DNA from: Tabrizicola_A aquatica
Lineage (GTDB): Bacteria > Pseudomonadota > Alphaproteobacteria > Rhodobacterales > Rhodobacteraceae
Assembly (NCBI GenBank): GCA_965194375.1
Contig: OZ239428.1
DNA: 64,000 nt
Reading direction: 5' to 3' (one strand)
Within the stretch, counting starts at the first letter, position 1. Each line of letters opens with the position of its first letter. Below are positions 7,549 to 16,813 of this stretch, one piece after another. The notes beneath the pieces are model-generated. The model had not been told where the DNA came from. It was given only the letters and a program-made list of their open reading frames with translations, and searched no databases. A program made the translations under genes and the position numbers.

Positions 7549-10310
7549 GCAGGTTGTTTCTAGGTGCCGTGTTGTCGCTTGCAGTGTCGTTGCCCGCGGC
7601 TGCGCAAGTCATCACACAAGATGCAATTCAAGGTCAGCTGGTCGAGATGCTTCAATCCGGTCAGGCGCCGGCTCCAGTCTCCCCACCGCCAGAGCCGACG
7701 GGTGAGAGCTCCGATGCGGCCGCCCCATCTGAGGCTCTCGAGGCGCCGCCTGTCGATGCGGAGGCACCCAAGACCCTCTCCGCAAGTCAGACATACTTTC
7801 AGACACTGCTGGGTGAGGTCTTGCAACCCTTCGGGCTTGCAGAATTCAAGAACCCCGGCAGCAACGAACTACTTCTATTCAACGCGCTTTCCGACGAGTA
7901 CAAGCTGTCGGCTGGTGACGTTCTGCAGATTGTGATCCGTGGGCTCTACTCTGAAAGCATGAACGTCAAAATTGACCGTAACGGCGCAGTTACGCTCCCT
8001 CGGTTTCTTCCAATCTCTTTGGCGGGCTTAACCGTAGATGAAGCTGCAGACCATCTTGCTGAAGTGGTGGAGGTGAATGACGCCAGTGCGAGGGTTTCAG
8101 TCACTGTAGCCTCCGCGCGGCTGGTGCCATTGCAAATGGGTGGAATGGTCAGCGCTCCACAAGTGCTTGCGATCCCTGCTTATACTCCGCTCAGCATCGC
8201 GCTCGCGCGTTCTGGCGGGCTACAACCAGACGCATCGCTCAGACGCATTCGCATCCTGTCTCAGGAGCAGCCCGCTCGTGAAATCGATCTCTACGGGCTT
8301 TTGCTGGGAGACCCTGAGTTTCGGGAGCCTCTCTTAGCGGAGGGCGACAGGGTCTTTGTTCCCCCATCGAGCGGTAGCATTGCATTGGCCGGCGTCGTGC
8401 CGAGGTATGGCATCTTTGAGCTGCCTCAGGGGCAGGAAAGCATCAGCGTTTCTGAGGCGCTCAAACTTTCTGGACTGTCGCTAGTGCCGCAGGGACTGCC
8501 TCTAGAACGTGTCTTCTTTGCTCAGGATGGCTTGCCGGTTAGCGTCGTCGTCACGGATCCAGACAGCACGCAAATCAAAAGCGGCGAGGCTCTGCGCGTT
8601 GGAATGGTCAAAGCCATGACGCAGGGTGATGTTTCGGTGTTTGGCGCAGTGATAGAACCATTCAGTCAAGCATTCGTGGCCGGTTTGAAGCTCTCTTCCG
8701 TGCTCAAGGGTGGCGCTGTTCTTGCACCAGAAGCTGATGGCGACTTTGTCGTCCTATTAACTCCCCGCGGCAACGGGCCAGAGCCCTTTAGACTTGTACC
8801 GATCAAGGCAATTCAGAGTGGCATGGACGACCCCATCTTGGTACCCGGTTCGAAAATCCTTGTACCATCATTGGGTCAAGTCGAGGCCATGCTGCGATCT
8901 GTGTCTGGCACAGGAAACGCAGGTCTATCTGCGCTCGAGAAATCTATTGCGGACAATATTGTTGTGGCTGCGCCGTCCCAAGTGTTTGTTGACGGCCTCC
9001 TCGTAGCGCTTGTACCTCCAGGCGTGGAAGCCGGCCTAATTGACCGTTTCGTTATCGTCATGGCCCGAAACAAAATCTACGAAAGCTACGCTCTCATTGA
9101 AGGACAGGATGGATCCCTCAGATCGGTTGGCTTTTCCGCAAATGCTAACAACAGTCTGCTAAATTTCAAACCAGAGCGAGCGACTAGACTACACCTGTTT
9201 TCTAGACAATTCTTGTCGTCAAACCTCCAGGGCGCTGTAGACGAGGCAGTGGTTAATCTATCCACTGAAGAAATCGGTGAGAATGCCGCAATTGACGACA
9301 AGATTTACAGGCGACTAGCTTCAGATACACGATTGGTGCGTGGTGAAGTGTCAGAGCCCGGAGCATACCCTGTATCGGGGCGCACGACTTTGGCTGATAT
9401 TCTCTTTGCGGCAGGTGGCGTCCTACCCTCCGGTGACGCTTCCGCGATCATTTTGCGACAGTATAAGGTCGACGGCGGTGTACTCAGCTTGGCGGCGGAA
9501 AGAACAATCGACAGCACTCGGGTTGATCCATCTACAGTAGCGCTTAATGGTATATTCGGTGTTCTTGTGCAGCCTCTTATAAATGACGCTTTGGTGGGCG
9601 AGGTAACCGTTGGTGGAGAAGTGGTGCGCCCTGGCACCTACTCTATTGAACGTGGCGATACCATTGCAGACCTTCTGGCGCGCGCGGGAGGTTTGACAAA
9701 GACAGCCTATCCCCTCGGTGCAGTTCTGTCGCGTTCATCACTCGTTGAAAGTGAGCGCGCCAGCAACTTCGAGTTGGCCAAGCAACTGCGCGAGAGCGTG
9801 CTGCTTAACTCGCAGTCTGACAATAGCAGAGATGAGGAAATTGCGGCTGTTCTGGGCTTCGCTCAGGAACTCGAAGGCTCAAGGCCGACGGGTCGCCAGG
9901 TTGTGAACATCGCCGACGGTGAAGAGGCGACATTGGTGCTTCTTGAGGATGGCGATCGTCTTGTCGTTCCCAAGCGACCATCACACGTCCGCGTCATCGG
10001 TGCTGTGTATTCTGAGTTGGCAGCGCTCTACAGAGAGGGTGCCAGCCCGATGGACTACGTCGACGACGCCGGCGGCCTAACAAGATTTGCTGATCCCCGT
10101 CGTAGTTTCATGATCCTCCCGAACGGACGGAGCATTCCTGTCAACCTTCGTCGCAATAGCAGCAGTGTGCCAGTGCCTCCTGGCAGCGTCATTGTCGTTC
10201 CTCCAAAGTTGGACAGAGTGTCTACGATGCAACTTACGGAGGGCATCTCTAGGGCCCTTGGCAGCATCGCTTCGTCGGTATTGGCGCTCGACGTCTTGTC
10301 GGGCCAGTAA
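7545..10310 (+). CDS. Polysaccharide export protein with SLBB repeats (Wza-like)
   Basis: The 921-residue protein starts with a cleavable signal peptide ending AAAQ at residue 21. A Pro/Ala-rich linker (about 40-80) follows. Next is the polysaccharide biosynthesis/export domain (about 120-195, AGDVLQIVIRGLYSES and LAGLTVDEAADHLAEVV). Then come several SLBB-like soluble-ligand-binding domains, for example GEVSEPGAYPVSGRTTLADIL and GGEVVRPGTYSIERGDTIAD. Wza-type proteins form the outer-membrane and periplasmic channel for capsule or EPS export. It is much longer than E. coli Wza (about 380 residues) because of the extra SLBB-like domains. No lipobox Cys follows the signal peptide, so it is unlikely to be a lipoprotein. 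It overlaps the genes on both sides. Confidence 0.88.
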   Translation: MSRLFLGAVLSLAVSLPAAAQVITQDAIQGQLVEMLQSGQAPAPVSPPPEPTGESSDAAAPSEALEAPPVDAEAPKTLSASQTYFQTLLGEVLQPFGLAEFKNPGSNELLLFNALSDEYKLSAGDVLQIVIRGLYSESMNVKIDRNGAVTLPRFLPISLAGLTVDEAADHLAEVVEVNDASARVSVTVASARLVPLQMGGMVSAPQVLAIPAYTPLSIALARSGGLQPDASLRRIRILSQEQPAREIDLYGLLLGDPEFREPLLAEGDRVFVPPSSGSIALAGVVPRYGIFELPQGQESISVSEALKLSGLSLVPQGLPLERVFFAQDGLPVSVVVTDPDSTQIKSGEALRVGMVKAMTQGDVSVFGAVIEPFSQAFVAGLKLSSVLKGGAVLAPEADGDFVVLLTPRGNGPEPFRLVPIKAIQSGMDDPILVPGSKILVPSLGQVEAMLRSVSGTGNAGLSALEKSIADNIVVAAPSQVFVDGLLVALVPPGVEAGLIDRFVIVMARNKIYESYALIEGQDGSLRSVGFSANANNSLLNFKPERATRLHLFSRQFLSSNLQGAVDEAVVNLSTEEIGENAAIDDKIYRRLASDTRLVRGEVSEPGAYPVSGRTTLADILFAAGGVLPSGDASAIILRQYKVDGGVLSLAAERTIDSTRVDPSTVALNGIFGVLVQPLINDALVGEVTVGGEVVRPGTYSIERGDTIADLLARAGGLTKTAYPLGAVLSRSSLVESERASNFELAKQLRESVLLNSQSDNSRDEEIAAVLGFAQELEGSRPTGRQVVNIADGEEATLVLLEDGDRLVVPKRPSHVRVIGAVYSELAALYREGASPMDYVDDAGGLTRFADPRRSFMILPNGRSIPVNLRRNSSSVPVPPGSVIVVPPKLDRVSTMQLTEGISRALGSIASSVLALDVLSGQ

Positions 10311-11674
10311 TGCTAGGGAGGCAACTCTACCTTAGAGTGGCCGCACTCTTCGCCACTGCGGGGCCATCGTCTGCTCAATGCGACCTCTCAAGTATTGTTG
10401 CTGCGGCGCAATCCCAAATGGCATCTGGATCCTTTGAAGCGATAGTTGCGATCTCAAGTGAGCGCATCGCCCTCGTAACGTCTCCAGAAACTCCTCAGGA
10501 ACGCTTGAATGTGGGAAGGGTGCCCCTTCTAGAGTTGCGTGATGATAAAGCCGTTGAGGTGGGCTCCGCGGAACTCTTGTGGTCATCGGGGCTCCTTGAG
10601 CGCTTTGGGGAAGTTACTGGGGGCGACGACCTAGAGCTTGTCATTGGCAAAAGCCAGGCTGTCTTGCTTGGTGATGAAAAGTGCATTGGCGTCGATTGGC
10701 AAGCCACACCCATATCTTCATCGTACTACGCAGTTGAGAGCACTGAACAAGAAACGCGGTTTACGGCGGGCCAAGTCTATTCGGCAGTCTTGGATGGCAG
10801 AGATTTGCGGGATGATATTGTACCGCAGATTTCGATCGACCTAAGGTACGGTGAACGTCTCTCTGAACGTCTCACAGAGATGCCTCAGATACAGTCGAGC
10901 CTCGTGATCAGGCCAATCTTGGGGCGGCTTTCCATTTACGAGGTCCATATTCCCGCTTTCGCGCTGAGAAACCCAAGTGAGACTTGGCTATCAGATGAAA
11001 TCTCATATCTCTCCAGGATTGAAGCCGAAGAATGGCGTCTAGGGCGTGCATTGCCAGAGTTCTCGCTCAAACATGATGGCGATAGTGCTGTCTCAGCAGG
11101 CGCTTACTTTCCAATTTCGGATACCTGGTCAGGAGAAATTCAGGTTTCTTCAGTCGGTCGCGAACAAACACGCTACGCCATAGAAAAAGTTCATCTTTGG
11201 CCATCACAGGAAATCTACAGCAGCGTCACCATTGGACATCTAGACACCATAGGTAACGGTATATCGCTCTCCGGAGTTCATGACTTTGGGCAATCTCAAT
11301 TCGGCCTATCTTTAGCTGCTGGAGAGGATAGTCAGAGTGCGGCGGCGCTGATCGAGCGCTCAACTGGATTGAATACCGAAGCTTGGGCTTTCATTGAGAC
11401 GGCGCGTGGAGATTGGGACTTTGTTGTTGGCATGAGCCACAGACCCAACCCGTCTATCGAAGTCGATGTATCTTTGCGGCGCGATAGTACGGAAAACCGC
11501 AATCGCATCAATTTGGGTCTTTCGTTCCCCATCTCGGGCAATAGCCCGGCACGTATTGCGTTAGATGCTGGCGGCCAGCCGAATGGGCTGAGCACACTTC
11601 GTAGGAATACGTCGACTTTGCGCACAGCGCGCGAGGAAGCGCTCAATGATGTTTGGTCAGAAGTTTTAGAATAA
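10310..11674 (+). CDS. Secreted protein of the export operon, possibly YjbH-like outer-membrane protein
   Basis: The 454-residue protein has a short signal sequence (hydrophobic residues 8-22, ending SSAQC) and begins on the TAATG overlap with the Wza-like gene, so it belongs to the same operon. The N-terminal half is mixed. The C-terminal half (about 250-430) has alternating beta strands and turns such as GAYFPISDTWSGEIQVSS and INLGLSFPISGN, resembling an outer-membrane barrel. YjbH-type proteins, which are outer-membrane partners in EPS operons, are the closest thing I can suggest, but no diagnostic motif confirms it. A role in passage of the polymer through, or its anchoring to, the outer membrane is inferred from position. 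Confidence 0.5.
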   Translation: MLGRQLYLRVAALFATAGPSSAQCDLSSIVAAAQSQMASGSFEAIVAISSERIALVTSPETPQERLNVGRVPLLELRDDKAVEVGSAELLWSSGLLERFGEVTGGDDLELVIGKSQAVLLGDEKCIGVDWQATPISSSYYAVESTEQETRFTAGQVYSAVLDGRDLRDDIVPQISIDLRYGERLSERLTEMPQIQSSLVIRPILGRLSIYEVHIPAFALRNPSETWLSDEISYLSRIEAEEWRLGRALPEFSLKHDGDSAVSAGAYFPISDTWSGEIQVSSVGREQTRYAIEKVHLWPSQEIYSSVTIGHLDTIGNGISLSGVHDFGQSQFGLSLAAGEDSQSAAALIERSTGLNTEAWAFIETARGDWDFVVGMSHRPNPSIEVDVSLRRDSTENRNRINLGLSFPISGNSPARIALDAGGQPNGLSTLRRNTSTLRTAREEALNDVWSEVLE

Positions 11675-11874
11675 TGGCGCGCTTGTTAGGGCATAAGTCG
11701 GGTAAGGTCATGGCGCTCTCAACACAATTGTTGTTGCGGCTAAACTTGGCTGTGCCTGCGATCCGGCGTGCGTGAGGTTTAAGTGGTGTATCCTACCCGA
11801 AGCGCTCGTAATGCGGACGCCAGAGCAGTTCTTTGCGCGGACAGAATTGCAGCAGTGTCTTGTTCAGTAAGGTG

Positions 11875-13305
11875 ATGTCACGTTCACGGCAGCTTGCGTG
11901 GCATGGCATGCCCAAAAAATCTGCGACTGCTGCTTATGCTGCGACGCTCATTTTGTCTGTGATGCTGGGATGCACCTCAACCACTGAACACCAGAATGTC
12001 GCAGAACAAAGAGTTGGGCAGTTGCTCTCCACGTCGCCAGAAGACGACGCTAAGTTGGATGGTCTCGAGTTTGCGTCCCGTAAAGAACTTTTGTCCGAAC
12101 TTCACGATGCAGTTCTGAGAGATCCGAGAACTCATGCTTCCCTTGCTGAAATTGCTGCATCTGAGGCTGAGATTGAGAGCGCAGCATCCAACCTTCGGCC
12201 GAGTTTATCTGGATCCGGGCAAATCGGCGGCCAGAGCGGCACATCGTCAGATGATATATTTGGCCTTGGTTTGGTTCTTCAGGCCGAGCAAGTTATCGCC
12301 GACGGCGGCGCTCGAAACAGCGAAATTGATGCTGCAACGGGTGCACTTATTGTCGCGAGTGCACGGCTAGAGCAGCTCAAAAACGCACTCGCACTCGAGG
12401 CATTGGAGGCAGTTGTCGCCGTCTGGAGGCTGGACGCTCTTATTCAAAATTCTCAGTTGAGTGTTGCTCGACTGGAAGTGCTGCAAGGACAACTCGCGCT
12501 CGCCATAGCCTCTGGTCTTGTCGAGAGCGACACGAAAGAAAGGTTGGCTCGAACTGCTATTGCCGCTGAGGTCAATGCAGTCCGTCTCAAGTCTGAGAGG
12601 GCGGCTGCGGAAGCTAACTTTCGCCGCGCCTTCGAGCGTGCGCCTGGGGAGATTAAATTCCCGCCATCACTCCTCGACGATAGTCTTCGTGATGAGCTCC
12701 TGGGCGGCCAGCCGTTGTCGCCAACCCTGCGAGCCGCAGCCGCCGAGGTTGTCGTGGCTGAAGCAACGGAGCGTCGTGCTCGTGCGGCCTTTAGTCCACA
12801 GGTCGCCATGCAAGCCACTGCACGCTCTCCGATGGACCCTGAAGACGGCCCCACGATTGGCGTCGGTCTAGAACTACGATACTCGTTTTTTGAGGGCGGC
12901 AAGCGCAAGTCTCAACTATCTGCCGCCTTGGCACGAAGGAAAGCTGCGGAAGCTCAGCTGAGGGCGGCACAGTCAGAGACACGCGCGTCCGTCGCTGCGC
13001 AGAGAGCTGCGCTAAGGGCAGGATTGTCTGTTCTAGAGCTTAGCAAGGCTTCAGAGTTGCGTGTTAAAGAGGAGCTCCGCGTCGCAGAGCTTAGAGACGC
13101 CGCCGGAGACAAAGACATCGCCGCAAAGGTTGAGCTTGAAATGTCTGCCCATTCCGCGGCGGAGCAAGTCATAGAAGATAGAGCTGCGCTCTATCTCTTA
13201 GAGGCGCGGCTCGCCGCAGAGTTGGGATTATTGAGCCGCGCAATAATGTTGGAGACAGCATCCTCCAAAGGACATCCCGCTAAGGAAGTGGTGTCCGGAC
13301 AGTGA
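11875..13305 (+). CDS. TolC-family outer-membrane channel of a type I secretion system
   Basis: This roughly 476-residue protein has an N-terminal signal with a Cys after a hydrophobic stretch (SVMLGC), which may be a lipobox. Two homologous halves follow, made of long Ala/Glu/Leu-rich helices with short strands (LVLQAEQVIADGG and LELRYSFFEGGKRKSQL are the paired strand-turn segments). This is the OMF architecture: a trimeric outer-membrane barrel with a periplasmic helical tunnel. It is the first gene of a TolC-ABC-HlyD set; its stop overlaps the ABC gene start (TGATG). Alternative in-frame starts are GTG at 11833 and ATG at 11908, and I see no strong ribosome-binding site to decide between them. 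It would form the outer exit for the secreted protein encoded at 16814. Confidence 0.85.
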   Translation: MSRSRQLAWHGMPKKSATAAYAATLILSVMLGCTSTTEHQNVAEQRVGQLLSTSPEDDAKLDGLEFASRKELLSELHDAVLRDPRTHASLAEIAASEAEIESAASNLRPSLSGSGQIGGQSGTSSDDIFGLGLVLQAEQVIADGGARNSEIDAATGALIVASARLEQLKNALALEALEAVVAVWRLDALIQNSQLSVARLEVLQGQLALAIASGLVESDTKERLARTAIAAEVNAVRLKSERAAAEANFRRAFERAPGEIKFPPSLLDDSLRDELLGGQPLSPTLRAAAAEVVVAEATERRARAAFSPQVAMQATARSPMDPEDGPTIGVGLELRYSFFEGGKRKSQLSAALARRKAAEAQLRAAQSETRASVAAQRAALRAGLSVLELSKASELRVKEELRVAELRDAAGDKDIAAKVELEMSAHSAAEQVIEDRAALYLLEARLAAELGLLSRAIMLETASSKGHPAKEVVSGQ

Positions 13306-15434
13306 TGGATGTGACGACCTCTCGTCAGCCTATGCCGGCGCTGCTCTTGGCAGTCGAAGCTTTATTGCGAGAGCATGGCCAAGCGCGTGCACCCTCTTCC
13401 ATCTGCGATTTAACGGGTGTGGTGCAGAAAGATTTTGACATTTCGGCGGCCGTCTTGGCCCTTCGCAGGCTCGGATTTGCGGCTGAATTCGGTCCACTAG
13501 TCTGGGAAAACTATGGCCCAGGACACGGCACAGTCATCGGCTTCGATGCACAGCAGCAGGCTCACTTGCTGCGTCCTGCTGCCGATGGACGAGGGTGTGA
13601 GTTGTTGGGATTTGATGCTGATCGGCCCGTAAGGCTAGATTTGCATCCTAACCGACTGCAGGATCACCTAAGCTCATATGTTATTCTCGCCCGGCCCTCT
13701 GCGCCGCGCTCCACAGAGCAAGGTTCTACGACACGGCGCCCCGGTTGGTGGCTATGGGACGCCTTTGGCCGTAGTAAGGGCATGTACGGCCAAGTCGTGC
13801 TCGCGGCCGCAGTAAGCAACGTCCTTGGTCTGTCTACATCACTCTTTGTGATGGTGGTCTATGACCGCATTGTTCCCAATGAGGCGATCGAGTCACTCAT
13901 TGCGCTTACCATTGGCGTCGTCATCGCGATGGTCTTTGATTTTGCCATAAAGACCCTCCGCGCTCGGAGTATGGACTTGGCGAGTATGCGCGCGGATGAG
14001 TACCTCGCCAGGTTGATATTCGACAGACTGCTACTCTTGACGCCGGATGGATCGCGCCGTCGCTCTGGCGCCCTTGCGAGTATCATTAGAGAATTTGATA
14101 CTCTTCGTGAGTTCTTCACCTCCGCCTCTCTTGTGGCGCTTGTCGATCTGCCCTTTGTCTTCTTGTTCGTCTGGGTCATTTGGCTCCTCGCTGGGCCGCT
14201 GGCATGGGTGCCTCTCATTGCTGTGCCTCTCGTGATAGGGACGAGTTTAGCAATTCAACCCCTTCTGGCGCGCCTTTCTGCGGATAGTATGCAGACTGCC
14301 ATGAGCAAGCAGTCGGTTCTGGTTGAAACGCTTACCGGCCTCGAAACCCTGCGTGTGGCTGGTTTGGGCGGCCTTATGCGGTCGAGGTTCGAGGCTGCAG
14401 CTCAAACGCAGTCTGATCTTGGTCTTCGTAGTCGCGTGCTTTCTCAGTTTGCAGTGAACTCTGCCGCCTCGGTGCAGCAGGGAGCACAAGTCGTGACCGT
14501 ATTCATAGGCACTTTGCTCATTCGCGACGATGTCATCACGATGGGTGCCATGATTGCGGCGGTCATTTTGACGGGGCGCGCCCTTGCGCCACTGTCCCAA
14601 ATCGCGTCCGCACTGTCGCGTTACAACGCCGCACTTCAATCTTACCGCTCGATTGAGAGGCTGATGCAGGAAACAGAAGCTGCGTCCGCCACAGCTCAGG
14701 GTGAGGACGGCGCGGTGCCGAGAATTAGCCTGCCACGGATGCGTGGTGAGCTGCGATTGCGGGGCGTTGGTTACAGCTATGAGGGCTCAGCATCGCAGGT
14801 CCTACAAGATTTATCGTTGGTCATTCCGGCGGGACAAAAAGTTGCACTGGTTGGTCGGATGGGCTCCGGAAAGTCGACCCTTGCGCGACTTCTCGCCGGA
14901 GCGTTAGAGCCGACCAGCGGCGTGATCGAAATCGATGGTGCAGCGCTATCTCACATCGATCCTGCTGACTTGCGTCGCAACCGTGGTGTTATGCTCCAAG
15001 ACAGCTGGCTCTTTGCTGGCAGCATTCGCGATAACATTCAGGGCGGTAGTCGCGAGGCAAGTGACGCTCAAGTTTTGGCCGCAGCTCGCCTTTCTGGCCT
15101 GGATGAGGCACTATCGCGTCATCCGTCGGGGCTTGCGACGGTTGTGGGGGAGCGAGGCGATGGACTGTCTGGAGGTCAGCGACAGGCGGTCTGCCTGGCT
15201 CGTGCAGTCCTCTGCGACCCGCAGATACTCGTCTTGGATGAGCCCACGAGCGCGATGGACGTGGCAAGTGAGCAGGCACTCCTTGGGCGACTTGCGCCGT
15301 GGATTTCAGGCCGTACTGCCATCATTGTGACCCACCGAAGCGCAGTCCTTGCGCTCGTTGACAGAGTTTTGGTGTTGGACGCAGGTCGCATTATTGCCGA
15401 CACCACGCCAGACAAGTTGGGTGTCGTCGCGTGA
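13305..15434 (+). CDS. Type I secretion ABC transporter (permease/ATPase) with C39-like domain
   Basis: The 709-residue protein has three parts. Residues 1-125 resemble a C39 peptidase fold but lack the catalytic Cys motif, so they form a C39-like domain that would bind rather than cut substrates. Residues about 155-440 are an ABC exporter membrane domain. Residues about 475-705 are the ATPase, with Walker A GRMGSGKST (about 516), signature LSGGQRQ (about 621) and Walker B ILVLDEPTSAMD. This is the HlyB/LapB type that exports large, uncleaved proteins with C-terminal signals. It overlaps both the TolC-like gene (TGATG) and the HlyD-like gene (GTGA), showing tight translational coupling. Confidence 0.92.
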   Translation: MDVTTSRQPMPALLLAVEALLREHGQARAPSSICDLTGVVQKDFDISAAVLALRRLGFAAEFGPLVWENYGPGHGTVIGFDAQQQAHLLRPAADGRGCELLGFDADRPVRLDLHPNRLQDHLSSYVILARPSAPRSTEQGSTTRRPGWWLWDAFGRSKGMYGQVVLAAAVSNVLGLSTSLFVMVVYDRIVPNEAIESLIALTIGVVIAMVFDFAIKTLRARSMDLASMRADEYLARLIFDRLLLLTPDGSRRRSGALASIIREFDTLREFFTSASLVALVDLPFVFLFVWVIWLLAGPLAWVPLIAVPLVIGTSLAIQPLLARLSADSMQTAMSKQSVLVETLTGLETLRVAGLGGLMRSRFEAAAQTQSDLGLRSRVLSQFAVNSAASVQQGAQVVTVFIGTLLIRDDVITMGAMIAAVILTGRALAPLSQIASALSRYNAALQSYRSIERLMQETEAASATAQGEDGAVPRISLPRMRGELRLRGVGYSYEGSASQVLQDLSLVIPAGQKVALVGRMGSGKSTLARLLAGALEPTSGVIEIDGAALSHIDPADLRRNRGVMLQDSWLFAGSIRDNIQGGSREASDAQVLAAARLSGLDEALSRHPSGLATVVGERGDGLSGGQRQAVCLARAVLCDPQILVLDEPTSAMDVASEQALLGRLAPWISGRTAIIVTHRSAVLALVDRVLVLDAGRIIADTTPDKLGVVA

Positions 15435-16747
15435 ACGACGGCGCTCAGAACTTTGAGCAACTGTCGCGCGAACTTGCCAGACAGCCATCGAGGAAAGACT
15501 TCGCGATTGTCATAGCAATTGCGGCCCTCCTGCCGACCTTTGTGATTTGGGCGGCTCTGACGGAGTTGGACAATATCACGCGAGGTGAGGGTCGCCTCAT
15601 CGCAGCGGAACAAAATCAAGTGGTTCAGGCGGGCGAGGCTGGAGTTCTGTTGCGCCGCCATGTCGAAGAAAACACTGTCGTGAGACAGGGCGACATGCTC
15701 TTTGAGTTGGACCCAGTTGATGCCGAGAGCGAGTTGAACCGACTTCTTCAACGTCAAAGTGCAGCCCTTATCCGAGAGCTTCGCCTTCGCGCAGAGCTCT
15801 CAGATGATGATTTTGTTGTACCGGCCGATCTTGCGGCTGCCGCGCCGCAGATCGCCGCCAGCGAGACCGAACTTCACGCAGCTCGGCGCTCTGAGTTGTT
15901 GGGTGCATTGCAAGTTTTGGATGAGCAATTGGAGCAACGGCAGCAGGCACTCGCAGGCGCCACAGCTGCGCAGCAGGCGGCTGCACGGCGCGGTGCCTTG
16001 ATCGACGCCCAATTGGCAAGCCTTGCGCCACTTCGTGCAGAAAAGCTCGCGCCAGCTCAGCGCGTTCTTGAGTTGGAGCTAAGCCAGGAGGATGCGCGTG
16101 CTGCGGAGGCGGCTGCCCTCAGCTCCGCAGTTCAGGCGGAGGCCGCAATTCGCGAAGTTGCGGGAGAGCGCGACAATAGGCTTCAGGCACAGATTTTGCG
16201 GGCACAGGAAGACCTCGCCGCGGTGCTTTCCGAGCTTGCTGAAATTGAGCAGACGCTGCCGCTCCTGCGCGAAAGAGTGAGCCGCACTCAGATTAGGGCG
16301 CCAGTTGATGGCATTGTGAGCCGCCTGAGCATACGCACCACTGGCGGCTACGTGAGTTCGGGTGCCGCACTCCTGGAGATCGTTCCGACGGGTGAGGATC
16401 TCGTCGTTGAGGTGAAGATGGAGCCCCGCGACATTTCGTCTATAGCGCTCGGCGACGCCGCTCGTGTCCGCTTCGATGCCTATGATGCGTCAAGGTATGG
16501 CCACGCTGATGGCATGGTGACCCGCATCAGTGCAGACACAATTCCGGACCCATCAAATCCCGCGCTGCGACACTACACGATCGAAGTGGCGCTTAATGGC
16601 ACACTACCCGATGACGGCGCCGGTGGCACTGCACGCCTCCTACCCGGCATGTCTGCAACGGTGGATGTCGTGTCAGGAAAACGCAGCGTCCTTGACTATA
16701 TCTGGCAGCCCGTTGCGCGGGTCCAGGAGCTAGCGCTGCGCGATTAA
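15431..16747 (+). CDS. HlyD-family periplasmic adaptor of the type I secretion system
   Basis: This 438-residue protein has one N-terminal membrane helix (about residues 24-45), then a lipoyl half-motif (GEAGVLLRRHVEENTVVRQG). A long Ala/Gln/Glu-rich coiled coil follows (about 95-280), then the second lipoyl half ending in the family signature RAPVDGIVSRLSI, and a beta-barrel C-terminal part. HlyD-type adaptors bridge the inner-membrane ABC exporter and the TolC channel. The start is GTG in a GTGA overlap with the ABC gene. It lies 66 bases upstream of the putative secreted substrate gene. Confidence 0.92.
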   Translation: MNDGAQNFEQLSRELARQPSRKDFAIVIAIAALLPTFVIWAALTELDNITRGEGRLIAAEQNQVVQAGEAGVLLRRHVEENTVVRQGDMLFELDPVDAESELNRLLQRQSAALIRELRLRAELSDDDFVVPADLAAAAPQIAASETELHAARRSELLGALQVLDEQLEQRQQALAGATAAQQAAARRGALIDAQLASLAPLRAEKLAPAQRVLELELSQEDARAAEAAALSSAVQAEAAIREVAGERDNRLQAQILRAQEDLAAVLSELAEIEQTLPLLRERVSRTQIRAPVDGIVSRLSIRTTGGYVSSGAALLEIVPTGEDLVVEVKMEPRDISSIALGDAARVRFDAYDASRYGHADGMVTRISADTIPDPSNPALRHYTIEVALNGTLPDDGAGGTARLLPGMSATVDVVSGKRSVLDYIWQPVARVQELALRD

Positions 16748-16813
16748 GCGTAGCGCCGGCGGATTTTCCGAATGCCAATCAGCCTCAAAGTTACACAAAC
16801 AATCTTGGGAGAC

